DNA of 64,000 nucleotides. It comes from CALINF01 sp039990395 (GTDB taxonomy: Bacteria; Pseudomonadota; Gammaproteobacteria; Pseudomonadales; Halieaceae). The DNA lies in the NCBI GenBank assembly GCA_039990395.1, contig JBDXFZ010000111.1, positions 96,626 to 160,625 on the forward strand, given 5' to 3'. Both the position numbers and the translations under genes were made by a program. Of this stretch, positions 27,733 through 37,002 are shown one piece after another (position 1 is the stretch's first letter; each line of letters begins with the position of its first letter). The notes under the pieces are model-generated. The model saw nothing but the letters and a program-made list of their open reading frames with translations, had not been told where the DNA came from and did no database searches.

Positions 27733-28173
27733 ATGCGCGCCTTGTTTATTACACTCCTTATTCTGTGCTTGCCCGCCTGCGGCTTCGTTGGGTTTCCGGG
27801 TGTTTACAAAATCAACGTTGAGCAAGGCAATTTGATAGACCAGGACATGGTCGATCAGCTCAAGGTTGGCATGAGCCGGCGCCAGGTGCGCTTCATTATG
27901 GGAACACCACTGATCGAAGATACCTTTAACCCCGACCGCTGGGATTACCCCTACGTATTGCGCAACGGCGACGACATTCTGCGTGAAGCACGCGTAACGG
28001 TACATTTTGATGGCGATAAACTGACGGATGTCACTGGCGATGTTGTTCCCGCGTGGGCAAGTACTGCCCCACCTGCTGCAGAACCTATTGCAGAACCTAT
28101 TGCCGAGCCCGCGGATGCAGACGCAGAAGAAGAGCCAGCAGAAGCATCCGACGATGCCAGCGAGACCAGCTAG
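27733..28173 (+). CDS. bamE: Outer membrane assembly lipoprotein BamE (SmpA/OmlA)
   Basis: 146 residues. A lipoprotein signal peptide ends in the lipobox LPAC with Cys16. The BamE core follows: YKINVEQGNLIDQDMVDQLKVGMSRRQVRFIMGTPLIEDTF and RWDYPYVLR. BamE is a subunit of the BAM complex that folds outer-membrane proteins. The C-terminal tail (about 115-146) is low complexity and acidic and contains a short tandem repeat IAEPIAEP from a 12-base DNA duplication. Divergent from fur, as in many gammaproteobacteria. Confidence 0.95.
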   Translation: MRALFITLLILCLPACGFVGFPGVYKINVEQGNLIDQDMVDQLKVGMSRRQVRFIMGTPLIEDTFNPDRWDYPYVLRNGDDILREARVTVHFDGDKLTDVTGDVVPAWASTAPPAAEPIAEPIAEPADADAEEEPAEASDDASETS

Positions 28174-28202
28174 TTATTCTTCTCTTATTTTCTGAGCTCT
28201 GA

Positions 28203-28553
28203 CTAACTCTTACCGTCTGACTCTGAACGACGCTCTTTGGCCCGCGCAGCTCGCGCCTTGCGCACCTCTTTAGGATCTGCAATGAGGGGCCGATAGATTT
28301 CTACCCTGTCACCCTCACGTAGCACCTGCGTCGGCGCCACTACTTTCCCGAAGATGCCCAGCTTGGCATCGGCCACTACCAGCTCATCGTACTGCTGCGC
28401 CAATGCAGATTGTTCTGCCGCCTGCATCGCAGTCGTGCCCGCCGGTACATCCAGCGCCAGCAGCGACTGGTTGTCGGGTAGCGCGTAGGCCACTTCCACC
28501 TTAATGGTGGCAGGCGCGTTGTCTGACGGTTCGTTGCTCATTGCGTTATCCAT
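28203..28553 (-). CDS. rnfH: RnfH family ubiquitin-like protein
   Basis: About 116 residues from the ATG at 28553, which overlaps the ratA stop by eight bases; an internal ATG at 28541 is an alternative, and a longer frame to 28628 runs inside ratA. The beta-grasp core reads IKVEVAYALPDNQSLLALDVPAGTTAMQAAEQS, then KLGIFGKVV and the family signature REGDRVEIYRPLIADPKEVRKARA, with a basic tail. RnfH is widely paired with ratA; its biochemical role is not settled. Confidence 0.9.
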   Translation of the reverse strand: MDNAMSNEPSDNAPATIKVEVAYALPDNQSLLALDVPAGTTAMQAAEQSALAQQYDELVVADAKLGIFGKVVAPTQVLREGDRVEIYRPLIADPKEVRKARAARAKERRSESDGKS

Positions 28554-28977
28554 ACATCTGTTTGGCGCGCCGCCCAACTGAATCCACCAAGTTATTGGTG
28601 ACTTTGTCGAACAAGCGGGTTGCCGCAACGCCTAGCAGGCCGTTGCTAACATTAAACTCAAGCACCAGACTTACCTTACAGGCTTCGTCACCCAAACTGG
28701 TGAAGTCCCAACGGCCTGCAAAGTGATCAAACGGCCCTTCTATCAGCTCAAGCACAATACTTTGGCCCGCTACCATACGATTGCGAGTCGCAAAGCTCTG
28801 CTTGATACCACCCTTGGCAAGATCGAGTCGCGCCTCCAGTAAATCCGGTTCGCGCAGCAGAATTTCTGCCCCCACACAGCCGTCCATGTACTGAGGGTAA
28901 GATTCCACATCATTCACCAGGCTAAACACCTGCTCGGCAAAATAAGGCAGCAGCAAACTCCGATCAATACGTGTCAT
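28546..28977 (-). CDS. ratA: RatA-like START/polyketide-cyclase family protein (Coq10-like)
   Basis: 143 residues. The coenzyme-Q-binding/START-like fold is shown by RSLLLPYFAEQVFSLVNDVESYPQYMDGCVGAEIL, then RNRMVAGQSIVLELIEGPFDHFAGRW and SLVLEFNVSNGLLGVAATRLFDKVTNNLVDSVGRRAKQMYG. RatA was described in E. coli as inhibiting 70S assembly, while the family resembles Coq10, which supports ubiquinone function; the latter role is at least as likely. Its ATG lies 28 bases after the sodium symporter start region on the minus strand and it is coupled to rnfH. The ratA-rnfH-bamE-smpB neighbourhood is typical. Confidence 0.92.
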   Translation of the reverse strand: MTRIDRSLLLPYFAEQVFSLVNDVESYPQYMDGCVGAEILLREPDLLEARLDLAKGGIKQSFATRNRMVAGQSIVLELIEGPFDHFAGRWDFTSLGDEACKVSLVLEFNVSNGLLGVAATRLFDKVTNNLVDSVGRRAKQMYG

Positions 28978-29005
28978 ATCAGCAAATAATGGACCAAAAA
29001 CGAGG

Positions 29006-30367
29006 CTAAAGATTCAACAGCGCGGCGATCAGCAGAACGCCTATGGCTGGCGGAGCAATATACCGCAGTAAGAAAACAAGAAGCCAGAAAAACAGGTTGG
29101 ACTCGCGATACAGCTCTGCCCGAAGTAACGGTATCCGCATGCACCAGCCCACAAAAATAGTGGTAAACAAAGCCACTATGGGCAGCAGCCAATCAGCCGT
29201 GAGTGCATCGAGCAGCAGGAAGAAATTCCAGTCCTGTAGATACTGATCCGGCGCAGCCGGGCGAAAAGAGAAAATAATAGCAACGCCCATCAGCCACAAT
29301 GCAGCGCCAATCGCCGTAACCGCTGTCAGCCGGCGTATGCGAAAGCGCTGTTTCACGGTGGCCACAATCGGCTCAAGCAATGCTACAGCCGAACCCCAGG
29401 CGGCCACCACAACCAGAAGAAAAAACAACAAACCATAGAGCTCACCATCGGGCATGTTGCCAAAGGCATAAGGCAAGCTGACAAACATCAGGCCCGGCCC
29501 CATCGAGGGCTCTATGTTATTGGCAAACACGATCGGGAAGATAGCGATGCCGGCGGCCAGTGCCACTACGGTGTCAAATACGGCTACCGCCATCACCGAG
29601 CGCGCCAGCGGTACCTTTTGCGCAGCATACGCGCCATAGCTCATGCCCACGGCTGCACCCACGCCCAATGTGAAGAAGGCGTGACCCAGCGCAACCAGTA
29701 CCGACTTTGCGTTAAAGTCCAGGGGCTGCACGCCAAACAAGAACGCCTGCGCTGCAGGCACATCACCGTTCTCCAGCGAATACAGCACCAAAATGCCCAG
29801 CACGGTCATAATCGCTGGCACCGACAACCACACAAGCGCACCCAATCCTCTGGCTACGCCGAGCAGCACCACGCCAAGCACCATGAGTAGAAACAGCGTG
29901 TGCCACTGCAACATTTGGAGCGAATCACTGAGAAACAACGTAAAGAACTCGCCCACGCCCTGTGCACTGACAGAAGAGAAGGTGCCAGCTTCCATTTGCT
30001 GGGCGTACGCAAACGCCCAACCCGCAATAACTGCGTAGTAAGACAAAATGAGAAACCCGGTGATGCAGGCCAGGTAACCCAGAAGGTGCCATGCCCGCGT
30101 GCGCATGGAACGATCGGCCGCGTACAGCAATGAGTCGGGCGGGCTGTTGCGCCCATGACTACCAATAACGGTTTCAGCTATCAGCAGCGGTGCCGCAATA
30201 CCAAACAGAAAGATCAGATAGGTGAGAACAAAAGGCGCACCGCCGTGCTCGCCTGCCAAATAGGAGAAACGCCACAGGTTGCCCAATCCCACGGCCGATG
30301 CCGACAAAGCCAACACAAAGGTGCTGCGTGACTGCCAGCTGCCAAGGGGCGATGGACGGTAGGTCAT
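29006..30367 (-). CDS. Sodium-dependent neurotransmitter-symporter family transporter
   Basis: 453 residues, about eleven to twelve membrane segments. Signature near the N-terminus: SAVGLGNLWRFSYLAGEHGGAPFVLTYL, the unwound helix-1 substrate and Na+ site of NSS/SNF (LeuT-like) transporters. Such proteins import amino acids or related solutes with Na+. Divergent from smpB; upstream of ratA by 28 bases on the same strand. Substrate cannot be read from sequence. Confidence 0.94.
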   Translation of the reverse strand: MTYRPSPLGSWQSRSTFVLALSASAVGLGNLWRFSYLAGEHGGAPFVLTYLIFLFGIAAPLLIAETVIGSHGRNSPPDSLLYAADRSMRTRAWHLLGYLACITGFLILSYYAVIAGWAFAYAQQMEAGTFSSVSAQGVGEFFTLFLSDSLQMLQWHTLFLLMVLGVVLLGVARGLGALVWLSVPAIMTVLGILVLYSLENGDVPAAQAFLFGVQPLDFNAKSVLVALGHAFFTLGVGAAVGMSYGAYAAQKVPLARSVMAVAVFDTVVALAAGIAIFPIVFANNIEPSMGPGLMFVSLPYAFGNMPDGELYGLLFFLLVVVAAWGSAVALLEPIVATVKQRFRIRRLTAVTAIGAALWLMGVAIIFSFRPAAPDQYLQDWNFFLLLDALTADWLLPIVALFTTIFVGWCMRIPLLRAELYRESNLFFWLLVFLLRYIAPPAIGVLLIAALLNL

Positions 30368-30477
30368 GGCTTGAAAAAGGATTTGAGAATCACAAGGTTA
30401 GAGTGCCCAAGCTGGTGTGCGACTAAAAGGGAAAGATTCACGTTTCACCCACAGGGCTTGTCCGTATAATGCGCGCC

Positions 30478-30957
30478 ATGGCCAAGAAGAAGAAAACTCC
30501 CAGCAATGTGATCGCGCAGAACAAACGCGCAAGCTTTGATTACAGCCTGCTGGAAACCTTTGAGGCTGGCGTAGCGCTCACCGGCTGGGAGGTGAAGAGT
30601 CTGCGCATGGGTAAAGTGCAGCTCACAGATTCCTACGTGCTGATGAAAGACGGCGAAGCATTTCTGCTGGGCTCTCAGATCACACCGCTTAACACCGCCT
30701 CTACCCATCATGTGACAGACCCTACGCGCACGCGCAAGCTGCTGCTGAAGAAGCGCGAACTGGCAAAGATTCTGGCCGCCGTAACGCAGAAAGGACAAAC
30801 CTGTGTTTGCACTCAACTGTACTGGAAAGGTCATCTAGTAAAAGCGCGCATTGCGCTAGCCCAGGGTAAGCAATCACACGACAAGCGCGACACCGAGAAA
30901 GACCGTGAGTGGGGCCGCCAGAAGCAGCGCATCGTGCGCGACGCCGTTAAGCAGTAG
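30478..30957 (+). CDS. smpB: SsrA-binding protein SmpB
   Basis: 159 residues from the ATG at 30478 (MAKKKKT, the usual SmpB start); an in-frame ATG nine bases earlier is possible. OB-fold core: NVIAQNKRASFDY, EVKSLRMGKVQLTDSYV, KLLLKKRELAKIL and the basic tail GKQSHDKRDTEKDREWGRQKQRIVRDAVKQ that mimics the mRNA path in the ribosome. SmpB brings tmRNA to stalled ribosomes; its partner ssrA lies in this window about 15 kb away. Confidence 0.97.
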   Translation: MAKKKKTPSNVIAQNKRASFDYSLLETFEAGVALTGWEVKSLRMGKVQLTDSYVLMKDGEAFLLGSQITPLNTASTHHVTDPTRTRKLLLKKRELAKILAAVTQKGQTCVCTQLYWKGHLVKARIALAQGKQSHDKRDTEKDREWGRQKQRIVRDAVKQ

Positions 30958-30962
30958 AACGA

Positions 30963-31730
30963 CTAGCCTAGCACTGCAGTGGCGGTAATAGACGCACCCA
31001 CAGCAAACAACACGCCCAACGCCACTCTTCGATAGAGCTCTGTGCCGTAGCGATGAAACAGGCGATAGCCCAACTTATCGCCAAGATACATAGCTGGAAA
31101 CGCCAACAAGAACAGCCACGGTGACGCCGCTGTCATAAACCCTGCTGCGGCGTACGACCCCAATCCCAGAATTGCCGAGAATAGAAAGAACGTCATTAAC
31201 AATGCGCGGCTGCGCGCCGGTGTTGACTCGGTAGCCATTGCATACACGATCACCGGCGGCCCGGGTATCGCGAACGCGCCGTTCATCAAGCCAGAGGCCA
31301 GCCCGGTAATGCCTCCCAATACTGGCCGCGACTTCTGCTTGGCGGGTTTGTAAAACGTTAGCCCCGCGCACGCCAGGATCACCGACAACCCCACCCACAA
31401 TTTGAATTGGTCTGGCGATATCAGCGTAAGCGACGCAGCGCCCACTGCGGTGCCGATACCCGATAGCAACACCATGGGCACCAACGGCTTGAGCGGATAC
31501 TGACCCCAGTAAGTTTTGAGCGTGAGTAAACTTACCGCCAGCGTTAACGATGCACTAAGCACCACCGCTTGCGTGGGCGCCATGAACAGCGCAAATACCG
31601 GCACCGCTGTCAGCGCAAAGCCAAAACCAGTGAATGCGCGCATAACGGCAGCAAACACCACCACACCCCAAACCAGTAAAAGCTGGGCAGGGCTAATGGC
31701 ATTAAAGAGTTCAGCGAACAGCGGTGTCAT
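30963..31730 (-). CDS. TSUP (TauE/SafE) family membrane permease
   Basis: 255 residues with about eight hydrophobic segments and the twin-motif layout of the TauE/SafE family (AAVMRAFTGFGFALTAVPVFAL in the first half; PVLGGITGLASGLMNGAFAIPGPPVIVYAMA in the second). Members move sulfite, sulfoacetate or other small organosulfur or carboxylate anions across the inner membrane; the substrate here is unknown. Convergent with smpB, only five bases apart, with no terminator-like hairpin between them. Confidence 0.9.
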   Translation of the reverse strand: MTPLFAELFNAISPAQLLLVWGVVVFAAVMRAFTGFGFALTAVPVFALFMAPTQAVVLSASLTLAVSLLTLKTYWGQYPLKPLVPMVLLSGIGTAVGAASLTLISPDQFKLWVGLSVILACAGLTFYKPAKQKSRPVLGGITGLASGLMNGAFAIPGPPVIVYAMATESTPARSRALLMTFFLFSAILGLGSYAAAGFMTAASPWLFLLAFPAMYLGDKLGYRLFHRYGTELYRRVALGVLFAVGASITATAVLG

Positions 31731-31931
31731 GGCTGCACCATAGCAGCCACTTTATTTAGACGCTACGAACCGATGCGCGCTCAACGGCATAGCTCAGGCA
31801 GCGGCCTGGGTAAATTGCTGCTTGATGCCATCGGGCGAGCCGATCGCTGGCAGTTAACAGTTGTTCAGGGGGAAAAACAGGAAACTTAGTAAGTGTGATT
31901 AAGGTTAAGCACTGCACTTAGATCTCAATAA

Positions 31932-31946
31932 TGTATTTAAATTACA
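31932..31946. promoter_or_regulatory. HexR operator-like site 1
   Basis: TGTATTTAAATTACA, a near-palindrome differing at one position from the HexR-type consensus TGTAATTAAATTACA. It lies 89 bases before edd, and hexR is the last gene of the same operon, so autoregulation through 2-keto-3-deoxy-6-phosphogluconate relief is expected. Confidence 0.75.
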
Positions 31947-31983
31947 TAAATTCATTATTATTGCTGGCAAAACACCCTTATTA

Positions 31984-31998
31984 TGTGCTTTTATTACA
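31984..31998. promoter_or_regulatory. HexR operator-like site 2 (weaker)
   Basis: TGTGCTTTTATTACA matches the HexR-type consensus at 11 of 15 positions, with an intact right half (ATTACA). It is 37 bases closer to edd than site 1. Confidence 0.45.
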
Positions 31999-32034
31999 TT
32001 TGGCTATAGAGTTCGCTTCTTGCAAGGTTAAGCA

Positions 32035-33843
32035 ATGCATTCTGAGATCGCTAGAATCACATCCGACATCGAAACACGCAGTCATCAGCTGCGTGCTGAC
32101 TATCTCGCCATGATCGACGACATGGGCGCTAATCCCATCGACCGCACGCAACTGAGCTGCGGCAACCTGGCGCACGGATTTGCCGCTTGCTCCACAGAAG
32201 AAAAATCTGTGATCAAAATGATGAACGCCGCCAACGTGGGCATCGTAACGGCCTACAACGACATGCTATCGGCGCACCAGCCCTATGCCGAGTATCCGGA
32301 CCTGATCAAAGCGGCAGTGCGCGCCACCGGCGGCACGGCGCAGGTGGCGGGCGGAGTCCCCGCGATGTGTGACGGCGTCACCCAGGGTCAGGACGGAATG
32401 GAGCTTAGCCTGTTCAGCCGCGACGTCATTGCACAAGGTACGGCGATTGCCCTCTCCCACCAGATGTTCGACGCAACCGTACTGTTGGGCATCTGCGACA
32501 AGATTGTACCTGGGCTGTTGATTGGCGCGCTGCAGTTTGGCCACCTACCGGTGATGATGATACCGGCCGGGCCCATGCCTACGGGTTTACCCAACAAGGA
32601 AAAAGTACGCATTCGGCAGCTGTTTGCGGAGGGCAAGGTAGGTCGCGATGAACTGCTGGAAGCCGAAAGTGCTTCCTATCATTCGGCGGGCACCTGCACA
32701 TTCTACGGCACGGCCAACACTAACCAAATGATGGTTGAAGCCATGGGGCTGCAACTGCCTGGCAGCTCTTTCGTCAATCCCGGCACACCTCTGCGCGATG
32801 CCCTGACAACATTTGCGTCTGAGCAGGTGACACGCATAACCGCATTGGGGGACGACTACCGACCGCTGGGTCACGTAGTGGATGCCAAAGCGCTCGTCAA
32901 CGCACTGGTTGCGCTACTGGCCTCAGGCGGGTCGACCAACCATTGCATCCATCTGATCGCTATTGCGAGAGCTGCGGGCTACTTGATGAACTGGAGCGAT
33001 TTCGACGCGGTATCCCAGGTGACACCGCTGATGGCACGCGTCTATCCAAACGGCAGCGCTGACATCAACCACTTTCACGCTGCTGGTGGCACCGGCTACC
33101 TGTTTAGGACGTTGCTCGACCAGGGTCTGATGCACCCCGACGCACGCACCTGCTTTCGCAACGATTTTGCTGACTTTGCGGTCGAACCCATACTAAAGGG
33201 CGATAATCTGGAATGGCGTCCGGCGCCGCAAGCCAGTCTCGACCCCGAGGTAATTGCCACGCCAGAAGCACCGTTTGCGCCCGAAGGTGGTGTCAGATTG
33301 CTCAAAGGCAACCTTGGACGCAGCGTCATCAAGGTGTCGGCAGTAGCCCAGGAGCACCACGTGGTTCGAGGGCCCGCTGTTGTCATCAACTCCCAGAACG
33401 ATCTAAAACCGCTGTTCGATGCCGGCAAACTCGATCGCGACTGCATTGTAGTGGCGCGTTTCCAGGGACCCGCAGCCAACGGCATGCCTGAATTGCACAA
33501 ACTCACACCGATGCTGGGTGTGCTGCAGGATCGGGGTTATCACGTGGCTCTGGTCACGGACGGACGCATGAGCGGTGCGTCGGGCAAAGTGCCGTCAGCC
33601 ATCCACCTGTCTCCAGAAGGCATTGCGGGCGGCATGATCGCCCGGGTCGAGAATGACGATATGATCACGCTGGACGCACACAACGGAACCCTAACACTGG
33701 AAGTAGACGACGCAACCCTGGCACACCGCGAGGCTGCGCAAGCACCTACAGAGCCCGGCACAGTCGGACGTGGCATTTTTGCCAGTAGCCGAGCACGCGT
33801 GGGGGACGCCGAGAGCGGCGCCAGCACGCTGTTTATAGACTAA
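32035..33843 (+). CDS. edd: Phosphogluconate dehydratase
   Basis: 602 residues, usual length. Edd dehydrates 6-phosphogluconate to 2-keto-3-deoxy-6-phosphogluconate (KDPG) with a [4Fe-4S] cluster. IlvD/Edd family signatures: TAYNDMLSAHQPYAEYP, GGVPAMCDGVTQGQDGMELSLFSRD, LLGICDKIVPG, AGPMPTG, STNHCIHL, and TDGRMSGASGKVPSAIHLSPE near the C-terminus. First gene of edd-glk-eda-zwf-pgl-hexR and preceded by HexR-like boxes. Confidence 0.98.
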   Translation: MHSEIARITSDIETRSHQLRADYLAMIDDMGANPIDRTQLSCGNLAHGFAACSTEEKSVIKMMNAANVGIVTAYNDMLSAHQPYAEYPDLIKAAVRATGGTAQVAGGVPAMCDGVTQGQDGMELSLFSRDVIAQGTAIALSHQMFDATVLLGICDKIVPGLLIGALQFGHLPVMMIPAGPMPTGLPNKEKVRIRQLFAEGKVGRDELLEAESASYHSAGTCTFYGTANTNQMMVEAMGLQLPGSSFVNPGTPLRDALTTFASEQVTRITALGDDYRPLGHVVDAKALVNALVALLASGGSTNHCIHLIAIARAAGYLMNWSDFDAVSQVTPLMARVYPNGSADINHFHAAGGTGYLFRTLLDQGLMHPDARTCFRNDFADFAVEPILKGDNLEWRPAPQASLDPEVIATPEAPFAPEGGVRLLKGNLGRSVIKVSAVAQEHHVVRGPAVVINSQNDLKPLFDAGKLDRDCIVVARFQGPAANGMPELHKLTPMLGVLQDRGYHVALVTDGRMSGASGKVPSAIHLSPEGIAGGMIARVENDDMITLDAHNGTLTLEVDDATLAHREAAQAPTEPGTVGRGIFASSRARVGDAESGASTLFID

Positions 33844-33890
33844 CCTTGCCTATTACGGCACACAGCACACAGACCGGGCGAACAAACGGC

Positions 33891-34868
33891 ATGAGCGCGA
33901 TGGCAGACTGGTACCTGATAGGCGATATTGGCGGCACGAACGCGCGCTTTGCTGTCACAGCGTCTGGCAGCAGCAACTATCAAGACATCGCCAGTTACGA
34001 GGTGGCAAATTTTCCCGACTTCGGTCTCGTGCTAGATCAGCTGATGCGTGACATCAGCGCTTCGGGAATGGCCACAGGCGCCCCCACGGCAATCTGCCTG
34101 GCGGTCGCAGGGCCGCCGCATGTAGAAAGTATCAGCTTCACCAACAGCAGCTGGCGTTTCAGCCGCGATTTGCTCAAAGAGCGCATCGGCGCCTCACGCA
34201 TTGAAATTATCAACGATTTTAGCGCGGTTGCCCGCGCTATTCCGGCACTCTCAACGGCAGACCTTGAGCAGATCGGCGAGGGGCATGCGCAACCTGATAC
34301 GCCGTCAGTCGCCCTGGGACCTGGCACTGGTACAGGGGTTGCCGCACTGGCACATAGCGCCAGCGGTGAGCCCATTGTGATCACGGGCGAAGGCGGACAC
34401 GTGGACTTTGCACCGGTTACCGATGTTGAAGTAGAAATTCACAAACGCCTGCGTGCGCGCTATGGTCGCGTGTCGATAGAGCGACTGCTGTGCGGAGTCG
34501 GCATCGTCAACATCTACCAGGCACTGGCAGACTACCGTCACCAGAGCGCCCCGCTGTTGCATCCCGGCGACATCGGCACGGCTGCCCAATCCGAAGAAGA
34601 CCCGCTGGCCCGCGAGGCAATGGCGATGTTCTTCGCTGTGCTTGGCGCAACCGCCGGCAATCTCGCCATGACCTTCGGCGCCCGGGGCGGTGTATTTATC
34701 GCCGGCGGTATCGCACCGCGCTATATTGAACTACTACGGCTAAGCGATTTTCGTGCGCGATTTCTCGCCAAAGGCCGATTTGGGGATTACCTGTCGGGTA
34801 TTCCAACTTTCGTCGTCACCCATCCCGGTATCGGTTTGCTGGGTGCGGCAATGACACTAACTGAATGA
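33891..34868 (+). CDS. glk: Glucokinase
   Basis: About 325 residues from the ATG at 33891; the frame extends to a TTG at 33846, and an ATG at 33900 aligns best with E. coli Glk, so the exact start is uncertain. Signatures: nucleotide loop GDIGGTNARFAV, INDFSAVARAIP, ALGPGTGTGVA, EGGHVDFAP and GRVSIERLLCGVGIVNIYQAL; C-terminal GGIAPRY. Glk phosphorylates glucose with ATP, feeding zwf of the same operon. Its stop overlaps the eda start by four bases. Confidence 0.95.
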   Translation: MSAMADWYLIGDIGGTNARFAVTASGSSNYQDIASYEVANFPDFGLVLDQLMRDISASGMATGAPTAICLAVAGPPHVESISFTNSSWRFSRDLLKERIGASRIEIINDFSAVARAIPALSTADLEQIGEGHAQPDTPSVALGPGTGTGVAALAHSASGEPIVITGEGGHVDFAPVTDVEVEIHKRLRARYGRVSIERLLCGVGIVNIYQALADYRHQSAPLLHPGDIGTAAQSEEDPLAREAMAMFFAVLGATAGNLAMTFGARGGVFIAGGIAPRYIELLRLSDFRARFLAKGRFGDYLSGIPTFVVTHPGIGLLGAAMTLTE

Positions 34869-35512
34869 GTATCGCTATGCTTCCCGAATCTTATACCTTC
34901 GTCACTCGTGCTCCCGTTGTCCCTGTTATGGTGATCAATGACGTAGCGCAAGCTGTTCCCATGGCCCGTGCACTCGTAGCAGGAGGCCTTACCGCACTGG
35001 AGATTACCCTGCGCACCGACTGTGCATTAGAGGCCATCCGCGCTATCGCCAACGAGGTTGAAGGCGCAGACATCGGCGCGGGCACGGTCTGTAGCGCCGC
35101 GCAGATGCATGACGCGGTAGCAGCAGGCGCACGCTTCATTGTGTCGCCCGGGTCTTCAGAAGAGTTATTTGCAACGGCGAAGGAGCTGTCGGTGCCGCTG
35201 TTGCCAGGCGCAGTGACTGCCAGCGAAGTGATGCGCGTGCGCGAGGCAGGCTTTCCTATCGTGAAGTTTTTCCCTGCTGGCACCTCCGGCGGAGCACCTG
35301 CTATTAAGGCGTTCCAAGGACCCTTTGGCGACATGCTGTTCATTCCAACCGGTGGCGTTGGCCTGAACAACTTAAGCGACTACTTGAATCTGAGCAACGT
35401 ACCCGCAGTGGGCGGCTCATGGATATTGCCGGCCGATGCAGTTGCGTCCGGTGACTGGCAAACTGTAACCACACTGGCACGCGAAGCCGTAGAATTCGCG
35501 GCTTCACTATAG
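34865..35512 (+). CDS. eda: KDPG/KHG aldolase
   Basis: 215 residues, a class I aldolase that splits KDPG into pyruvate and glyceraldehyde 3-phosphate, the last specific step of the Entner-Doudoroff route. Signatures: PVVPVMVINDVAQAVPMARALVAGG, LEITLRT with the catalytic Glu, GAGTVCSAAQ, and IVKFFPAGTSGG with the Schiff-base Lys, then PTGGVGLNNLSDYL. Start overlaps the glk stop (ATGA). Confidence 0.97.
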   Translation: MSIAMLPESYTFVTRAPVVPVMVINDVAQAVPMARALVAGGLTALEITLRTDCALEAIRAIANEVEGADIGAGTVCSAAQMHDAVAAGARFIVSPGSSEELFATAKELSVPLLPGAVTASEVMRVREAGFPIVKFFPAGTSGGAPAIKAFQGPFGDMLFIPTGGVGLNNLSDYLNLSNVPAVGGSWILPADAVASGDWQTVTTLAREAVEFAASL

Positions 35513-35553
35513 ACACTGCTGACACTTTAGGCCCACCGCGAGGAGCGGACTTT

Positions 35554-37002
35554 ATGGAACCTGTGGATCTGATTATTTTTGGCGCGTCTGGCGATCTGTC
35601 GGCACGCAAGCTCTTTCCAGCGTTGTTCCAGCTAGACCAGGCTGGCCTCCTTCAGGAGGACTTGCGCATTGCTGCGATAGCCAGAAATGACATCTCGCGT
35701 GAAGAATTTCTCGAAGGTCTGCGCGCACGAATGAGCGTTTACATGGGCGATAACGCGCCTAACGATGAGGCGTGGGCGAGCTATAGCAAAAGGATCGAGT
35801 ACGGTCATGCGGACTTTTCGGCAGCGGAAAACTACGGCAGGCTCAAAAGCTGGCTGAATGATGACCGGGTTAGCCTGTTCTATCTGGCCACCCCGCCCAG
35901 CATGTTCGCGCCAATCTGCGAGCATCTCAACAGCGCCGACTGCCTGACAGGTGACTACCGAATCGTGGTGGAAAAACCAATCGGCGAAAACCTTGAGACC
36001 TCGCGCAAAGTAAACAAAACGCTGGCCAAGTATTTCGACGAGCGCTCCATCTACCGCATCGATCACTATCTGGGTAAAGAAACCGTACAGAACCTGCTGG
36101 TGCTGCGCTTTGCCAACCGTTTCATCAACTCACAGTGGGACCAGAGCTGCATCGATCACGTGCAGATAACGGTAGGCGAAGTGGTGGGTATTGAAGACCG
36201 GTGGTCGTACTACGACAAGGTGGGCCAGTTACGCGACATGGTTCAGAACCACCTGATGCAATTGCTCTGCCTGGTAGCAATGGAACCACCGAACTCTCTG
36301 GAAGCCAGCAGCATTCGCGATGAAAAAGTTAAAATCGTGAAAGCGCTGCGCCCGATAACAGAAGCGACGGTGGCAGACCATGTGGTACGCGGTCAGTACA
36401 CGCAGGGCTGGAATCATGGCAACGCGGTACCCGGCTATCTGGAAGAACCCGGCTGCAAGACAAAAAGTAGCGATACCGAAACCTTCGTTGCTATCAAAGC
36501 GCATGTAGATAACTGGCGTTGGGCGGGCGTGCCTTTTTATCTGCGCACCGGCAAGCGACTGGCAGAAAAAGTCACCGAGATCATCATTCACTACAAAAAT
36601 CTGCCACACAACATATTCGGTGGCGGCTCCAATATTCCCAATACCTTAATCATCCGCCTGCAGCCTAACGAGGGTATCGAGATGGCGATGGTATCCAAGC
36701 GCCAGAGCATGAAGGACAAGCTGTCATTACAGCCTCACAGACTCAACCTGAACTTTCGGGAAGGCAACGAGGATGATCGTATTCCGGATGCTTATGAACG
36801 ACTGTTTCTGGACGCTATTAACGGCGACCAGTCGTTGTTCGTGGGGCGAGAGGAAATCGAAGAGAGCTGGCGCTGGTGCGACGAACTGATCGCAGCATCT
36901 GCGTCACAAGGTATCGACACCAAGCCCTACCATGCCGGTTCCTGGGGCCCGGCCAAGGCAGAAATTCTGATAGAAAAGGATGGTCGTAGCTGGCATGTCT
37001 GA
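35554..37002 (+). CDS. zwf: Glucose-6-phosphate 1-dehydrogenase
   Basis: 482 residues. NADP-binding IFGASGDLSARKLFPALF at the N-terminus, EKPIGEN, and the active-site RIDHYLGKETVQNLLVLRFAN with catalytic His. It oxidises glucose 6-phosphate to 6-phosphogluconolactone and yields NADPH. It lies 41 bases after eda with AGGAG in the leader, and overlaps pgl by eight bases. Confidence 0.98.
   Translation: MEPVDLIIFGASGDLSARKLFPALFQLDQAGLLQEDLRIAAIARNDISREEFLEGLRARMSVYMGDNAPNDEAWASYSKRIEYGHADFSAAENYGRLKSWLNDDRVSLFYLATPPSMFAPICEHLNSADCLTGDYRIVVEKPIGENLETSRKVNKTLAKYFDERSIYRIDHYLGKETVQNLLVLRFANRFINSQWDQSCIDHVQITVGEVVGIEDRWSYYDKVGQLRDMVQNHLMQLLCLVAMEPPNSLEASSIRDEKVKIVKALRPITEATVADHVVRGQYTQGWNHGNAVPGYLEEPGCKTKSSDTETFVAIKAHVDNWRWAGVPFYLRTGKRLAEKVTEIIIHYKNLPHNIFGGGSNIPNTLIIRLQPNEGIEMAMVSKRQSMKDKLSLQPHRLNLNFREGNEDDRIPDAYERLFLDAINGDQSLFVGREEIEESWRWCDELIAASASQGIDTKPYHAGSWGPAKAEILIEKDGRSWHV

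Larger units (their letters stand above)
31731..32034. other. Intergenic region before the Entner-Doudoroff operon
   Basis: Divergent spacer between the TSUP permease (-) and edd (+). The right third is AT-rich and holds two HexR-like boxes (listed separately). The left part has only a 39-codon unassigned open frame (31773-31889), which I do not call. AAGG precedes the edd ATG. Confidence 0.7.

Noticed and set aside
28078..28110. Short tandem repeat in the bamE 3' end
   Set aside because: A two-copy 12-base duplication in a low-complexity tail; not a repeat element or CRISPR. No CRISPR array was seen anywhere in the window.
31773..31889. 39-codon plus-strand frame with GSGLGKLLLDAIGRADRW, faintly like an acetyltransferase motif
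   Set aside because: Too short, no ribosome site, and it lies in a regulatory spacer; similarity is to a few residues only.
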